Below, in pieces: positions 19,759 to 28,381 of a DNA stretch of 64,000 bases. Made by a program: the position numbers and the translations under genes. This DNA comes from Sulfitobacter sp. JL08 (GTDB lineage: Bacteria > Pseudomonadota > Alphaproteobacteria > Rhodobacterales > Rhodobacteraceae). The notes beneath the pieces were generated by a model. That model had not been told where the DNA came from. It saw only the letters and a program-made list of their open reading frames with translations, and made no database searches. Location: contig NZ_CP025815.1 of assembly GCF_003352045.1 (NCBI RefSeq), forward strand, positions 3,968,001-4,032,000, given 5' to 3'. The number at the start of each line of letters is the position of its first letter. The stretch's first letter is position 1.

Positions 19759-21791
19759 CGCAACAAGGTCGGGTGCTCGCGCCGGCCATGTGTCTGCGCC
19801 GGATCGATGTTCCGGCCCAGATCCATTGCCGCGCGGTACCCGCTGTAAACCGCCGCGGCAATCGTCGAGGCAGCATCCGCATCGCCGATGCGCAGCAGCG
19901 TTTTCATCTTTGGCGTCTGCCGGTCTGCAAGGTCTGAATAGAGATCCGTCACCGGCAGCCGGCGGGTCAACGGGATGACACCATCGCAGGTAATCATATC
20001 CGCCTGGCCGGAAAACACACAGCACAGCCGCACCTGTCCGTTTCCAACTCCCGCGACCTGCTGGTTTGTCACGATCTTTACCCCGGCATTGATCAGGGCG
20101 GCGTTGGATTGCATTTGTTCCGACGTATGCGCGCCCCACGCACATGCGCGCCCCGCAGGTGTGACAAGGGTTACATCATGCCCGCGCCCGCGCAGTTCCA
20201 GCGCCAACACCGATCCCATGTAATAGTGATCATCGTCATAAATGACGACCGACTGCGCGCCGATCTGCGTTCCGTCCAGAACGGTTTCCGCATTGACGAT
20301 CATGTTCGGATCAACGGGATCGAACCCAAAATCGCTATGGCGCCCGATCGCATCCGAAGCCCAGCGCGCTCCGGTTGCGATCAGGACATGATCCACTTCT
20401 AACGCGATCACATCATCCGCGCGCATCCGGCTTTCGGGGTAAACCGCAATATTGTCCAGTTTGGCGATCTGCCCGATGCGCCAGTCACGCACCCGCGCCC
20501 ATTCAGACAGGCCGGGCAATCGGGATTCACGGGTTACGCGCCCGCCCAGTTGCCTGTTCGCCTCGGCCAGAATCACGCTGTGCCCGCGCGCGCCCAGAAC
20601 CCGTGCCGCTTCCAGCCCGGCAGGCCCGCCCCCGACCACAAGCACCTTTTCCGGTCTGTTGCATTGCCCGGTCTTTTCCGGATGCCACCCAAGCCGCCAT
20701 TCTTCGCCCATTGTCGGGTTTTGGGTGCATCGGATCGGGACACCCAGTGATTCCTGCGCATAACATATGTTGCACCCGATACATTCCCGTATATCGTCTG
20801 ATCGCCCCTGCGCGATCTTTTCCGGCAGGAACGGATCGGCGATTGACGGGCGGGCCGCGCCGATCAGATCCTGTGTGCCGTCGCGAATGACCCGCGCCAT
20901 CGTGTCGGGCGAGGTGTAACGCCCCACCGCCACGACAGGTTTGTCTGTCAGTGTCTTGGCGCGCGCCACGCTGTTGGCAAGAGCAGCTTCTTTCACAAAG
21001 CGCGACGCGCCCATTTCGACGCCGTAATCATGGACTGTCAGATCCCACAGATCGGGCAGATCAGACAGCAGTGAAAACGCATCATAGGTTTCGGTGTCTT
21101 CCAGATCGACGGTAAACCGAGTGGCGACTGCCGCCTTGTCCCCGACAGCGTCTTTCGTATCTTCGATTATTTCGGCCACAAGACGCACGCGGTTTTGCAG
21201 GCTTCCGCCGTATTCGTCACTGCGCGTGTTGGTATCTGCGTTCAGAAAATCCGACAGCAGATAGCCATGCGTGGCATAGACATAGACGATGTCAAACCCG
21301 GCCACTAACGCGCGCAGTGCCGCATCGCGGTGCCATTTGCGGATATTGCGGATGTCCTGTTTATCTATCCGGCGGGTCTGGCCGGGGTGGAACACGCTGC
21401 TGTCGGTCTGGGGACGGTTACGCAGCCCCAGCGCCGGCATCCGCGAGGCCAGGTTGACCGTCATTCCGCCACCAACCCAAAGCTCAACGCCTGCCAGCGC
21501 CCCATGTTCATGCACCGCCTCTGTCATCCAGCGGTGGGCGTCGATATCTTCCTTGCCCCACAAGGTGGCGTTGGCGTGCCCTTCATTGTCCGAACTGGGA
21601 TGGATCGAACAGTATTCAGTATTCACAACACCCCAACCACCTTCCGCCTTGATCCCCCGCATCGCCGCCAGTGCATTCGGCCGACGCCATCCCATACCCG
21701 TGCAATGGGGCACCTGATAAAACCGGTTCTTGGCGGTGACAGGCCCGATCTGGATCGGCTGGAAAAGAATATCATGGGCTGGATCGCGCAT
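19755..21791 (-). CDS. Trimethylamine-dehydrogenase-like iron-sulfur flavoprotein
   Basis: 678 aa. It has an FMN barrel, a [4Fe-4S] motif (CIGCNICYAQ...C, C-x2-C-x2-C-x11-C), then a Rossmann domain (VLVVGGGPAGLEAARVLG). ATG 21791 puts the covalent-FMN cysteine of TMADH at residue 30 (FYQVPHC) and the aromatic-bowl Tyr at residue 60 (NTEYC), exactly as in the Methylophilus enzyme as I recall it. The WD segment with the second bowl Trp is kept. The Trp after the cluster cysteines (SRWEIGG in TMADH) is replaced. Oxidative demethylation of a tertiary amine other than trimethylamine is inferred; N-methylproline demethylases belong to the same group. Confidence 0.87.
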   Translation of the reverse strand: MRDPAHDILFQPIQIGPVTAKNRFYQVPHCTGMGWRRPNALAAMRGIKAEGGWGVVNTEYCSIHPSSDNEGHANATLWGKEDIDAHRWMTEAVHEHGALAGVELWVGGGMTVNLASRMPALGLRNRPQTDSSVFHPGQTRRIDKQDIRNIRKWHRDAALRALVAGFDIVYVYATHGYLLSDFLNADTNTRSDEYGGSLQNRVRLVAEIIEDTKDAVGDKAAVATRFTVDLEDTETYDAFSLLSDLPDLWDLTVHDYGVEMGASRFVKEAALANSVARAKTLTDKPVVAVGRYTSPDTMARVIRDGTQDLIGAARPSIADPFLPEKIAQGRSDDIRECIGCNICYAQESLGVPIRCTQNPTMGEEWRLGWHPEKTGQCNRPEKVLVVGGGPAGLEAARVLGARGHSVILAEANRQLGGRVTRESRLPGLSEWARVRDWRIGQIAKLDNIAVYPESRMRADDVIALEVDHVLIATGARWASDAIGRHSDFGFDPVDPNMIVNAETVLDGTQIGAQSVVIYDDDHYYMGSVLALELRGRGHDVTLVTPAGRACAWGAHTSEQMQSNAALINAGVKIVTNQQVAGVGNGQVRLCCVFSGQADMITCDGVIPLTRRLPVTDLYSDLADRQTPKMKTLLRIGDADAASTIAAAVYSGYRAAMDLGRNIDPAQTHGRREHPTLLR

Positions 21792-21822
21792 ATTTTCAGT
21801 CTCGTATGTCCAAGGGTTGCTG

Positions 21823-21849
21823 TTTTTATTTGAGCGCTCAATAAAAACT
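21823..21849. promoter_or_regulatory. BetI-type operator, copy 2
   Basis: The core TGAGCGCTCA (21831-21840) has arms TTTTTATT on the left and ATAAAAAC on the right, almost the same as copy 1. It lies 40 bp upstream of the TMADH-like start and about 108 bp upstream of the divergent substrate-binding protein gene, so it could control both. Confidence 0.7.
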
Positions 21850-21948
21850 TGTGTCAACACGGAATCCCCCTTAGCCTTTTGGGGAAATACAAATAACATC
21901 ACCTGACGTCGTCCAATTGAACCAAGAAAACCAAAAAAGGGGAGAACT

Positions 21949-23013
21949 ATGAATCACTTTAAATCCATCAGCGCGGCCTTGGCGTGTTCGGTCGCGGCCA
22001 TCGGAACCATGGTCCATGCACAAGATGCGGAACTGGTTGTCTTTGACTGGGCCGGATATGAAGACCCGGAGTTTTATACCGCCTACACGGAAACCCACGG
22101 CGAAGGCCCGACTTTCGCGTTCTTCGGCGATGAAGAAGAAGCGTTCCAGAAACTGCGTTCGGGGTTCAAGGCCGATCTGGCGCATCCCTGTTCCCAATCG
22201 GTTCCAAAGTGGATCGAGGCCGGATTGATCGCGCCGCTTGATACATCGCGGATTGATCGCTGGGATGATATTGATCCCAACTTCCGCGAAATCGAAGCGT
22301 TCAAGAAAGACGGTGAGTATTATTTCGTCCCGATCGACTGGGGCAACACGGCAACGACCTATAACACCGAATTGCTGAGCGAAGAGGATGTGGCATCGCT
22401 GCAGGCATTCGCCGATCCGAAACACGCAGGCCGTATTTCCATCGGCGACAACGTGGATGACGCCTATGCCCTTGGATTTCTGGCGACAGGCGTCAAGGAC
22501 TGGACTACGGCCACCGACGAACAGTTCAAGGCGGCATCCGATTTCCTGCGCAAGGTGCACCCGAATGTGCGCACCTACTGGTCTGACGGGGCGACGCTGG
22601 CGCAGTTGATGCAAAGCGGCGAAGTCTATCTGTCATGGGCCTGGAACGAAACGTTTTCAACCATGAGCTACGAAGGCTTTCCGATTGCGATGAAACGCGA
22701 CACTGCCGAAGGATCGTCAAGCTGGGTCTGCGGTTACACGAAAATGGCGGAAGGGCCGGGATCCGAAGACAAGGTCTATGATTTCATCAACGCATGGCTT
22801 GAACCCAAGACGGCGGAATACATCGTCAACGCATGGGGCTATGGCCACAGCAATGCCGAAGCCCTTTCCGGAATGAGCGCGGAAGATCTGGCCGCTGTCG
22901 GGTTGGAAACCAGCGACAGCCTGCGTGATGGCACATTGTGGCAAGCGCCCGTCCCATCGGAACTGCGCGAGAAAATGATTGCGGAATTCGAATTGATCAA
23001 AGCCGGTTTTTAA
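21949..23013 (+). CDS. ABC transporter periplasmic substrate-binding protein (PotD type)
   Basis: 354 aa with a signal peptide (SAALACSVAAIGTMVHAQ). It is a class I binding protein of the polyamine/opine type: ELVVFDWAGYEDPEFYTAY, DLAHPCSQSVPKW, FVPIDWGNTATTYNT, SGEVYLSWAWNETF. Several Trp/Tyr residues at pocket positions (DWGNT, SWAWNE, WGYGHSN) would suit a cationic methylated amine through cation-pi contacts (inference). It is separated from its presumed permease and ATPase genes (23938-26755), but shares an operator motif with them. A strong terminator follows. Confidence 0.87.
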   Translation: MNHFKSISAALACSVAAIGTMVHAQDAELVVFDWAGYEDPEFYTAYTETHGEGPTFAFFGDEEEAFQKLRSGFKADLAHPCSQSVPKWIEAGLIAPLDTSRIDRWDDIDPNFREIEAFKKDGEYYFVPIDWGNTATTYNTELLSEEDVASLQAFADPKHAGRISIGDNVDDAYALGFLATGVKDWTTATDEQFKAASDFLRKVHPNVRTYWSDGATLAQLMQSGEVYLSWAWNETFSTMSYEGFPIAMKRDTAEGSSSWVCGYTKMAEGPGSEDKVYDFINAWLEPKTAEYIVNAWGYGHSNAEALSGMSAEDLAAVGLETSDSLRDGTLWQAPVPSELREKMIAEFELIKAGF

Positions 23014-23035
23014 GGCACCGCACATCGTGAACGGA

Positions 23036-23070
23036 AATGCTGTCAGACCACGGTCTGGCAGCATTTTTTT
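23036..23070 (+). terminator. Rho-independent terminator after the binding-protein gene
   Basis: A 14-bp stem (AATGCTGTCAGACC with GGTCTGGCAGCATT, one G-U pair, 2-nt apparent loop that would open to 4 or more) is followed by seven T residues, 22 bp past the stop. Confidence 0.88.
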
Positions 23071-23080
23071 CGCCCGCACC

Positions 23081-23863
23081 CTAGGCCGGACGTTGCGCGC
23101 GAATGTGGTGGGGGCAATGTTCGCCGGACTTCAGCACCTTGACCATGGCCGTCCATGTCTTGATCTGGTCGGCAATAAAGGACGCACCGTGTTTGTTTTC
23201 CAGATCTGACCGGTCAGGGCCGATCAGATAGGCCAGTTCCTGTTCGCCGACTTGTGCATACCACGCATTGCGGCTGGACAGGGTGACATCCTGAAAACCG
23301 GCCCCGTGCAAGGCTTCCGCATACCGCGTGGGAGACGCCATTGCGAAATCAAGCGCTTCGAGTTTGATATAATGCTGCATGTCTTCTGAGGGTGTATCAT
23401 CATGGGCGATCAGCCAATCTGATGCTGCAAACCAGCCACCGGGCTTCAGAACACGGAAAACTTCGGCCGACAGGAAATCCTTGTCCGGAATATGAATGAT
23501 CGAATCCTTGGAAAACACCACATCAAAGCTTTGATCGTCAAATTCGAACGGACCCGGCGACACCTGTTTGATCGACACCCGGTCCTGCAGACCTGCCGCA
23601 GCGATCCGCGCGCGCGCCGCATCGCACACCGGCGTTTCGACATCAACGCCAACAACGTGGCCCGCGCCGTGATCCCGCGCCAGAGACAAGGTGATCGCGC
23701 CCGACCCACACCCGATATCCAGAACGTTTTTCCCGGCCAGATCCAAACCCGTCAGAACGCGCGATACCTCTTCGGGGCCGCCGGGCGAAAGATACCCTTC
23801 CCCCCACATCTGTTCCAGAAATGCGATATGGGCATCATCATAGAGATCATCTGACACGGTCAT
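23081..23863 (-). CDS. SAM-dependent class I methyltransferase
   Basis: 260 aa. Motif I is [16 protein letters not shown]; the acidic strand-2 end GVDVETP and the [16 protein letters not shown] and [14 protein letters not shown] segments follow. The layout resembles phosphoethanolamine and sarcosine/dimethylglycine methyltransferases, but specificity cannot be read. It is last in the minus-strand unit Rieske-potB-potC-potA, 74 bp behind the ATPase. A methyltransferase in a demethylation locus is unexpected: it may detoxify, recycle, or methylate an intermediate. AAAGGGAA precedes the ATG. Confidence 0.82.
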   Translation of the reverse strand: MTVSDDLYDDAHIAFLEQMWGEGYLSPGGPEEVSRVLTGLDLAGKNVLDIGCGSGAITLSLARDHGAGHVVGVDVETPVCDAARARIAAAGLQDRVSIKQVSPGPFEFDDQSFDVVFSKDSIIHIPDKDFLSAEVFRVLKPGGWFAASDWLIAHDDTPSEDMQHYIKLEALDFAMASPTRYAEALHGAGFQDVTLSSRNAWYAQVGEQELAYLIGPDRSDLENKHGASFIADQIKTWTAMVKVLKSGEHCPHHIRAQRPA

Positions 23864-23937
23864 TTCCCTTTCTTAACAGCGAGCGCGGGTGACGGGCCTG
23901 TCTTTGTACCTGAAGCAGGTCGCGTGCATCTGCTGCC

Positions 23938-25029
23938 CTAATTGAACAAAACAATCGAATCCGAACCCCACCCGACGGACACGGTGTTTCCCGGTTTTAC
24001 CACAGACCGTCCCGCCGTGTTGCGCATGGAAATTGTAACCGGCTTTGTCTGATCGGGCAGCAGGACGTCATAATACGTCATGTCCCCGTAGTAGGATGTA
24101 TTCACAACCTCGGCGTTGACTGTCCGTTCGGATGCCGCCCCATCAAACAACACAGTCAGCATTTCAGGGCGGATACCCACGGTTTCGATGGTTTGCGGTG
24201 TCAATCCGTCAGGCACCTGCGCGCGGGGTATATCTACCTGCCCCAGTGCGGCGATTTCGAATGTGATGTGATCATTCGCCATTTGAACAAACCGCGCATC
24301 CAGAAAATTCATCACCCCGATAAAGGATGCCACCCGACGCGTTTTGGGGTAGCGGTACAATTCTTCCGGTGTTGCCATCTGGGCAATCTCGCCTTCGAAC
24401 ATGACGGCGATCCGGTCGGACATGATCAGCGCTTCTTCCTGATCGTGGGTGACCAGAATAAACGTGATCCCCAGCGATTGCTGCAAGGCCCGCAATTCCA
24501 CCTGCATCTGTTCGCGCAGTTTCTTATCCAGTGCCGAAAGCGGTTCATCCAGCAATACGACCTTTGGCTTCATCACCAGTGCCCGTGCCAAAGCAACGCG
24601 CTGGCGCTGCCCGCCCGACAACTCGTGCGCGGCGCGGGTGCCGTATCCTTGCAGATCGACCTTGGCCAACGCGTTTTCGACCTCTTCGGCCATTTCGGCC
24701 TTGGACAGTTTCTTGCGCTTCAATCCGTAGCCCACGTTTTCCGCGACACTCAGATGTGGAAAAATCGCGTAGCTTTGAAACACCATATTGGTTGGCCGGT
24801 GATTGGCGGTGATCCCTTCCATCGGTTTCCCGTCAATCACGATGGATCCTGTTGTCGGGTCTTCGAAACCCGCGATCATGCGCAGCAATGTCGTCTTGCC
24901 ACAGCCGGACGGACCCAGCAGGGAAAAGAACTCGCCCTCCCGTATCTCGGCGTTGATCCCGCGCAGGGCCTGGACCGAGCCAAAATTCTTGGTGACGTCG
25001 TTCAGGTTGATGATGGTTTTGGGGGTCAT
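23938..25029 (-). CDS. ABC transporter ATP-binding protein (PotA type)
   Basis: 363 aa. Walker A GPSGCGKTTLL, Q-loop, signature LSGGQRQRVALARAL, Walker B VVLLDEPLSALD and the switch His in LVTHDQEEAL are all present. A C-terminal TOBE domain follows (about 280-363). It energises uptake through the permeases at 25053 and 25886. The protein matches the polyamine/spermidine-putrescine/iron class. In this cluster the cargo is probably a methylated amine. Confidence 0.92.
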   Translation of the reverse strand: MTPKTIINLNDVTKNFGSVQALRGINAEIREGEFFSLLGPSGCGKTTLLRMIAGFEDPTTGSIVIDGKPMEGITANHRPTNMVFQSYAIFPHLSVAENVGYGLKRKKLSKAEMAEEVENALAKVDLQGYGTRAAHELSGGQRQRVALARALVMKPKVVLLDEPLSALDKKLREQMQVELRALQQSLGITFILVTHDQEEALIMSDRIAVMFEGEIAQMATPEELYRYPKTRRVASFIGVMNFLDARFVQMANDHITFEIAALGQVDIPRAQVPDGLTPQTIETVGIRPEMLTVLFDGAASERTVNAEVVNTSYYGDMTYYDVLLPDQTKPVTISMRNTAGRSVVKPGNTVSVGWGSDSIVLFN

Positions 25030-25052
25030 TCAGATTTCGCTTTGTACATGTG

Positions 25053-25889
25053 CTAGATAAATCCACCGGATGCGGACGCATCCATTCCCTGCCGGCGCGC
25101 CGCCCGGCGGCGGAACCATTCGGACGCCATCAGCAACAGGATCGACAGAACCAGCAATATGGTTCCAAGCGCCATGATCGAAGGCAGTTTGGTCGGAAAG
25201 CGCAACTGGCTCCAGATATAGACCGGAAGCGTGACGTCGGTTCCGGTCAGGAAAAACGCGATGATGAATTCATCCAGCGAAATGGTGAACGTGATCAGCA
25301 GGCTGGACACGATACCGGGCATCACCAAGGGCAATGTCACCCGCGTAAACGTGCCCCATTTGGTTTCACCCAGATCGAATGAGGCCTCTTCCAGGCTTTG
25401 ATCCAGCCCCTGAAACGCCGAACTGAGAATGGCAATGGCAAATGGCGTGCAGATCAGAACATGCCCCGCGACAACCGTCCACAATGACAGGGACATGCCC
25501 AATTGCATTAGCATCACCAACAACGCAACGGCCACGATGATTTCAGGCAGCACAAGCGGCAGCATGATAAAGCCGACAATGCCCTTTTTCATCGGGAACC
25601 GGTATCGCGCCATCGCTCGCGCAGCGCAGGCCCCCAGCAAGGTGCTGATCACAGCCGTTGAAACGGCAACAACCAGACTGTTCCTGACGGCACCGTGCAA
25701 GGCATCGGTTTCCCACAACAGATCGAACCATTTGGTGGTGTAACCGCTAAGCGGGAAGGCGATGATCGTCGCGTCATTGAATGCAAAAAGCGGCAGCAGG
25801 ATGACCGGCGCATAAAGGAACACCATATAGGCCACGGCATAAACCAGCAGCCAGTTCACCGACAGGTAGTTGCGCCGCTTCACACTCAT
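25053..25889 (-). CDS. ABC transporter permease (PotC type)
   Basis: 278 aa with six hydrophobic helices. The cytoplasmic EAA loop EEASFDLGETKWGTFTRVTL contacts the ATPase. It overlaps the upstream permease gene by 4 bases, and the ATPase gene starts 23 bases after its stop. It is the second inner-membrane subunit of the importer. Confidence 0.9.
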   Translation of the reverse strand: MSVKRRNYLSVNWLLVYAVAYMVFLYAPVILLPLFAFNDATIIAFPLSGYTTKWFDLLWETDALHGAVRNSLVVAVSTAVISTLLGACAARAMARYRFPMKKGIVGFIMLPLVLPEIIVAVALLVMLMQLGMSLSLWTVVAGHVLICTPFAIAILSSAFQGLDQSLEEASFDLGETKWGTFTRVTLPLVMPGIVSSLLITFTISLDEFIIAFFLTGTDVTLPVYIWSQLRFPTKLPSIMALGTILLVLSILLLMASEWFRRRAARRQGMDASASGGFI

Positions 25890-26755
25890 CTCTGGACCTT
25901 TCCGCCAAACCGGCGACCGGCCAGAAATATCAGCACGCTGATAAAGGCGACCACGACCATCGACGTAACCGCCAGTGCAGCCCCAAGCGGCGCGTTATTG
26001 GCCTTGCCGAACTGGATCTGGATCATGTTGGAAATCATCAACCCGTCTGTTCCCCCCACCAGACGCGGCGTAATGAAATCGCCAACAGTCGGGATCAGAA
26101 CGATCAGGGTGGCCGCCACGACGCCCGGCATCGCCAAAGGCAATGTCACACGGAAAAACCGGCGCATCGGCCCGTCACCCAGATCTTCGGCCGCTTCCAG
26201 CAGGGACCTGTCGATCTTTTCCAGTGCAACGAAGATCGGCAAAATGGCAAACGGCGCCCAAGCATGGGCCAGGGTCAGCACCACCGCGTTTGCATTGTAA
26301 AGGATAAAGGTCAGCGGTTCGTCGATAAAACCCAGGTTCATCAATGTGGAATTGAGCACACCGTTATACCCCAGGATCACCTTCCACAGAAACACCCGCA
26401 ACAGATAGCTTGTCCAGAACGGAACGGTGATCAGGAACAGCCACAACGCCTTGCGCCGTTTCACGTGAAAGGACAGATAATAGGCGATCGGGAACGCCAG
26501 CAGAACCGTCACGAATGTCACGATCAGCGAAATCCGGAGAGAACGGTACAGCAGCACCTGATAGATCGGCTGCGACCATGCCTCGCGGTAGTTGTCCAGC
26601 GTCAGAGTCCGGTCGATATCCAGATAGTTCTGGGTCCAGAAACTGAAGGTCAGCACCATCAGCAAAGGTGCCGCCAGCATGATCAGTGCATAGATAAGGG
26701 TCGGGCTGATCAGGGTCAGCCCCTGACGATGCTCTTTGCTGATTTCAACCGACAA
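25886..26755 (-). CDS. ABC transporter permease (PotB type)
   Basis: 289 aa, six hydrophobic helices, EAA loop LLEAAEDLGDGPMRRFFRVT. The start is a TTG at 26755: an in-frame TGA immediately precedes it and GGGGA lies about 9 bases upstream, so no earlier start is possible. It overlaps the PotC-type gene by 4 bases. The Rieske gene is 71 bases upstream with a hairpin between. Confidence 0.88.
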   Translation of the reverse strand: MSVEISKEHRQGLTLISPTLIYALIMLAAPLLMVLTFSFWTQNYLDIDRTLTLDNYREAWSQPIYQVLLYRSLRISLIVTFVTVLLAFPIAYYLSFHVKRRKALWLFLITVPFWTSYLLRVFLWKVILGYNGVLNSTLMNLGFIDEPLTFILYNANAVVLTLAHAWAPFAILPIFVALEKIDRSLLEAAEDLGDGPMRRFFRVTLPLAMPGVVAATLIVLIPTVGDFITPRLVGGTDGLMISNMIQIQFGKANNAPLGAALAVTSMVVVAFISVLIFLAGRRFGGKVQR

Positions 26756-26782
26756 TCACGAAATCCCCAGCGCTGATGCCAC

Positions 26783-26800
26783 CACCCCGGAACCGGGGTG
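26783..26800. promoter_or_regulatory. Perfect intergenic hairpin between the Rieske and permease genes
   Basis: CACCCCGG-AA-CCGGGGTG is an 8-bp perfect inverted repeat in the 71-bp gap. No T run follows on either strand, so it is not a normal terminator. It may stabilise the upstream Rieske mRNA and lower transporter expression, as intergenic hairpins do in other operons (inference). Confidence 0.4.
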
Positions 26801-26826
26801 CTGTGACAATTCATGCATATTTCGGA

Positions 26827-28038
26827 TCACCTGTCGCCCTTTACTTTTTCCAGCAGGGCTGCGTTCTGCGATTCTACCGTACCCGCCGCTGGCTCTTCCT
26901 GAGTCAGCACCGGGAACAGGCGGCGCAATTCGTCGTGATAGGCTTTTACCCCGTATTCAAGATCGGACAGAACAACACCATCATAGGCGCTGGAAAATGC
27001 AGCCTCCCATGTCCATTCGATCAGTTGTTCGTCTTCCTTGGTGGTCAGCCTGTCGATCCGCCCGCTTAGATACCGCGACAACCGCATGCGCCGGTCTTCG
27101 TTCTTGTGTTTGTAAACCGCACCGCGCTGGATGCATTTCCCGTTGGAAATCGGAAACTCCTGATAAAAGCTGATCGAGTCCGGATAAAGGCTGATTACGA
27201 AATTGGGGAACATCCCGATGTAAAGCCACGCGTCCTTGTGCGTGTCATCCAGATTGTCGGGGCTTTTCAGAATATTCTTGTACTGACGCACACTCCACAA
27301 ACGGCCGGGGCTGCCGCGGAAGGTGGCGAACGACCGGTTTGATCCGTCGGTCAGAGGTTCGTCATAGTAATTCCCGCCATAAAGATCCTGCAATCCGGGA
27401 TGCGCCATCGGCACGTGATAGCCTTCGTTGTCCACATCGCGCACACATTTCCAGTTCGCGTTGACTTCTTCGGCCCAGAACCCGTCGCCGGTGGGCACAA
27501 AATCTTCCGTGTTGTACTGATCCACTTCCGCTTCCAGACGCGACAATATCTGTTTGACCGAAGGTTGCGGCCCCGGTTGGAAGCGCACGAAAACGAACCC
27601 TTTCCAAACCTCGAACTCCAGCGGTTTCAGCCCGAATTCCACAGGGTCCAGATCGGGCAGGGTCTTGGGCTGCGCGGCGCCGCGCAGAGTGCCATCAAGA
27701 TTATAGGCCCACCCGTGAAACGGACAGATAATCGCGGATTTGCAAGTGCCGCTTTCTTCGCCGACCACACGCGATCCGCGATGGCGACACAGGTTGTGAA
27801 ACGCTCGGATTTCGCCGTCTTCCCCGCGAATGATCAGCGCGCGTTCACCCACGATGTCAAAGGCCAGAAAATCACCCGTGTTGGGCACATCGCTTGCATG
27901 ACACACAACCTGCCAGTGCCGCCTGAACAACATGTCCTTTTCCATCTCGAGCATTTCGGGGTTGAAAAAGCTCCACGCAGGCAAGCCTCTGCGGTCCCAG
28001 TTGTTGGGAATGTTCAAATTCGGATCTTGGTCATTCAT
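26827..28038 (-). CDS. Rieske non-heme iron oxygenase, alpha subunit
   Basis: 403 aa. The Rieske [2Fe-2S] motif is C-x-H in NLCRHRGSRV and C-x2-H in CPFHGWAYN. The catalytic iron ligands are in VDNEGYHVPMAHPG (His-x4-His), with the bridging Asp just before and the third acidic ligand likely in YDGVVLSDLEYG. The length and order match single-component-type quaternary-amine demethylases (stachydrine Stc2, carnitine CntA, glycine betaine GbcA) as well as aromatic dioxygenases. No reductase gene is adjacent. I chose ATG 28038, which follows CGGAGG. The BetI-type operator 28094 lies upstream. First-step N-demethylation of a quaternary amine is the leading inference. Confidence 0.88.
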   Translation of the reverse strand: MNDQDPNLNIPNNWDRRGLPAWSFFNPEMLEMEKDMLFRRHWQVVCHASDVPNTGDFLAFDIVGERALIIRGEDGEIRAFHNLCRHRGSRVVGEESGTCKSAIICPFHGWAYNLDGTLRGAAQPKTLPDLDPVEFGLKPLEFEVWKGFVFVRFQPGPQPSVKQILSRLEAEVDQYNTEDFVPTGDGFWAEEVNANWKCVRDVDNEGYHVPMAHPGLQDLYGGNYYDEPLTDGSNRSFATFRGSPGRLWSVRQYKNILKSPDNLDDTHKDAWLYIGMFPNFVISLYPDSISFYQEFPISNGKCIQRGAVYKHKNEDRRMRLSRYLSGRIDRLTTKEDEQLIEWTWEAAFSSAYDGVVLSDLEYGVKAYHDELRRLFPVLTQEEPAAGTVESQNAALLEKVKGDR

Positions 28039-28091
28039 GGGAAAGCGCCTCCGGGCACCAAGTTTCACGTGATCCTTCGTACCAAAAAATG

Positions 28092-28110
28092 TTTGAGTGC
28101 TCAAATAAAA
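28092..28110. promoter_or_regulatory. BetI-type operator, copy 3
   Basis: TTTGAGTGCTCAAA (28092-28105) is a 6-2-6 palindrome followed by TAAAA. It differs from copies 1 and 2 by one core base (GTGC for GCGC). It lies 54 bp upstream of the Rieske start and downstream of tRNA-Arg on the same strand. Confidence 0.68.
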
Positions 28111-28184
28111 AATACAGCGCGGACATGCCCAGACTGGCGACATGCGCCGTTCAGCACCGATTCAATCGCAAAAAACAGAGGTAA

Positions 28185-28261
28185 TGGCGACCCCGGCAGG
28201 ATTCGAACCTGCAACCTGCCCCTTAGGAGGGGGCTGCTCTATCCAGTTGAGCCACGGGGTC
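28185..28261 (-). tRNA. tRNA-Arg (anticodon CCT)
   Basis: The reverse strand folds as a complete tRNA: acceptor GACCCCG/CGGGGTC, D arm, anticodon stem GCCCC/GGGGC with loop CTCCTAA (anticodon CCT, reads AGG), T arm with GGTTCGAATCC, and an encoded CCA (28185-28187). It has 77 nt. Confidence 0.95.
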
Positions 28262-28381
28262 ACGCGGGCCTGTCATAGCGATATGATCCGGCATTGTCAT
28301 GGATTTTGCATCACGCTTGTACCGGCAACCCCGTTTGCGGTAACAAAGATCGCAAGAGCATCAATCAATCGAGACATACCC

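Noticed and set aside
24193-25056. Long open frame opposite the PotA-type ATPase gene
   Set aside because: It is antisense to a protein with every ABC motif, has no recognisable domain, and is a usual shadow in GC-rich DNA.
13117-28038. Naming the amine pathway as glycine betaine, choline, carnitine or homarine degradation
   Set aside because: Key partner genes for choline and carnitine routes are absent. I cannot match the gene set to a described operon from sequence alone, so the substrate is left open.
27400-28278. 292-codon plus-strand frame across the Rieske gene and tRNA-Arg
   Set aside because: It runs antisense to the Rieske motifs and through a tRNA gene, so it cannot be a real gene.
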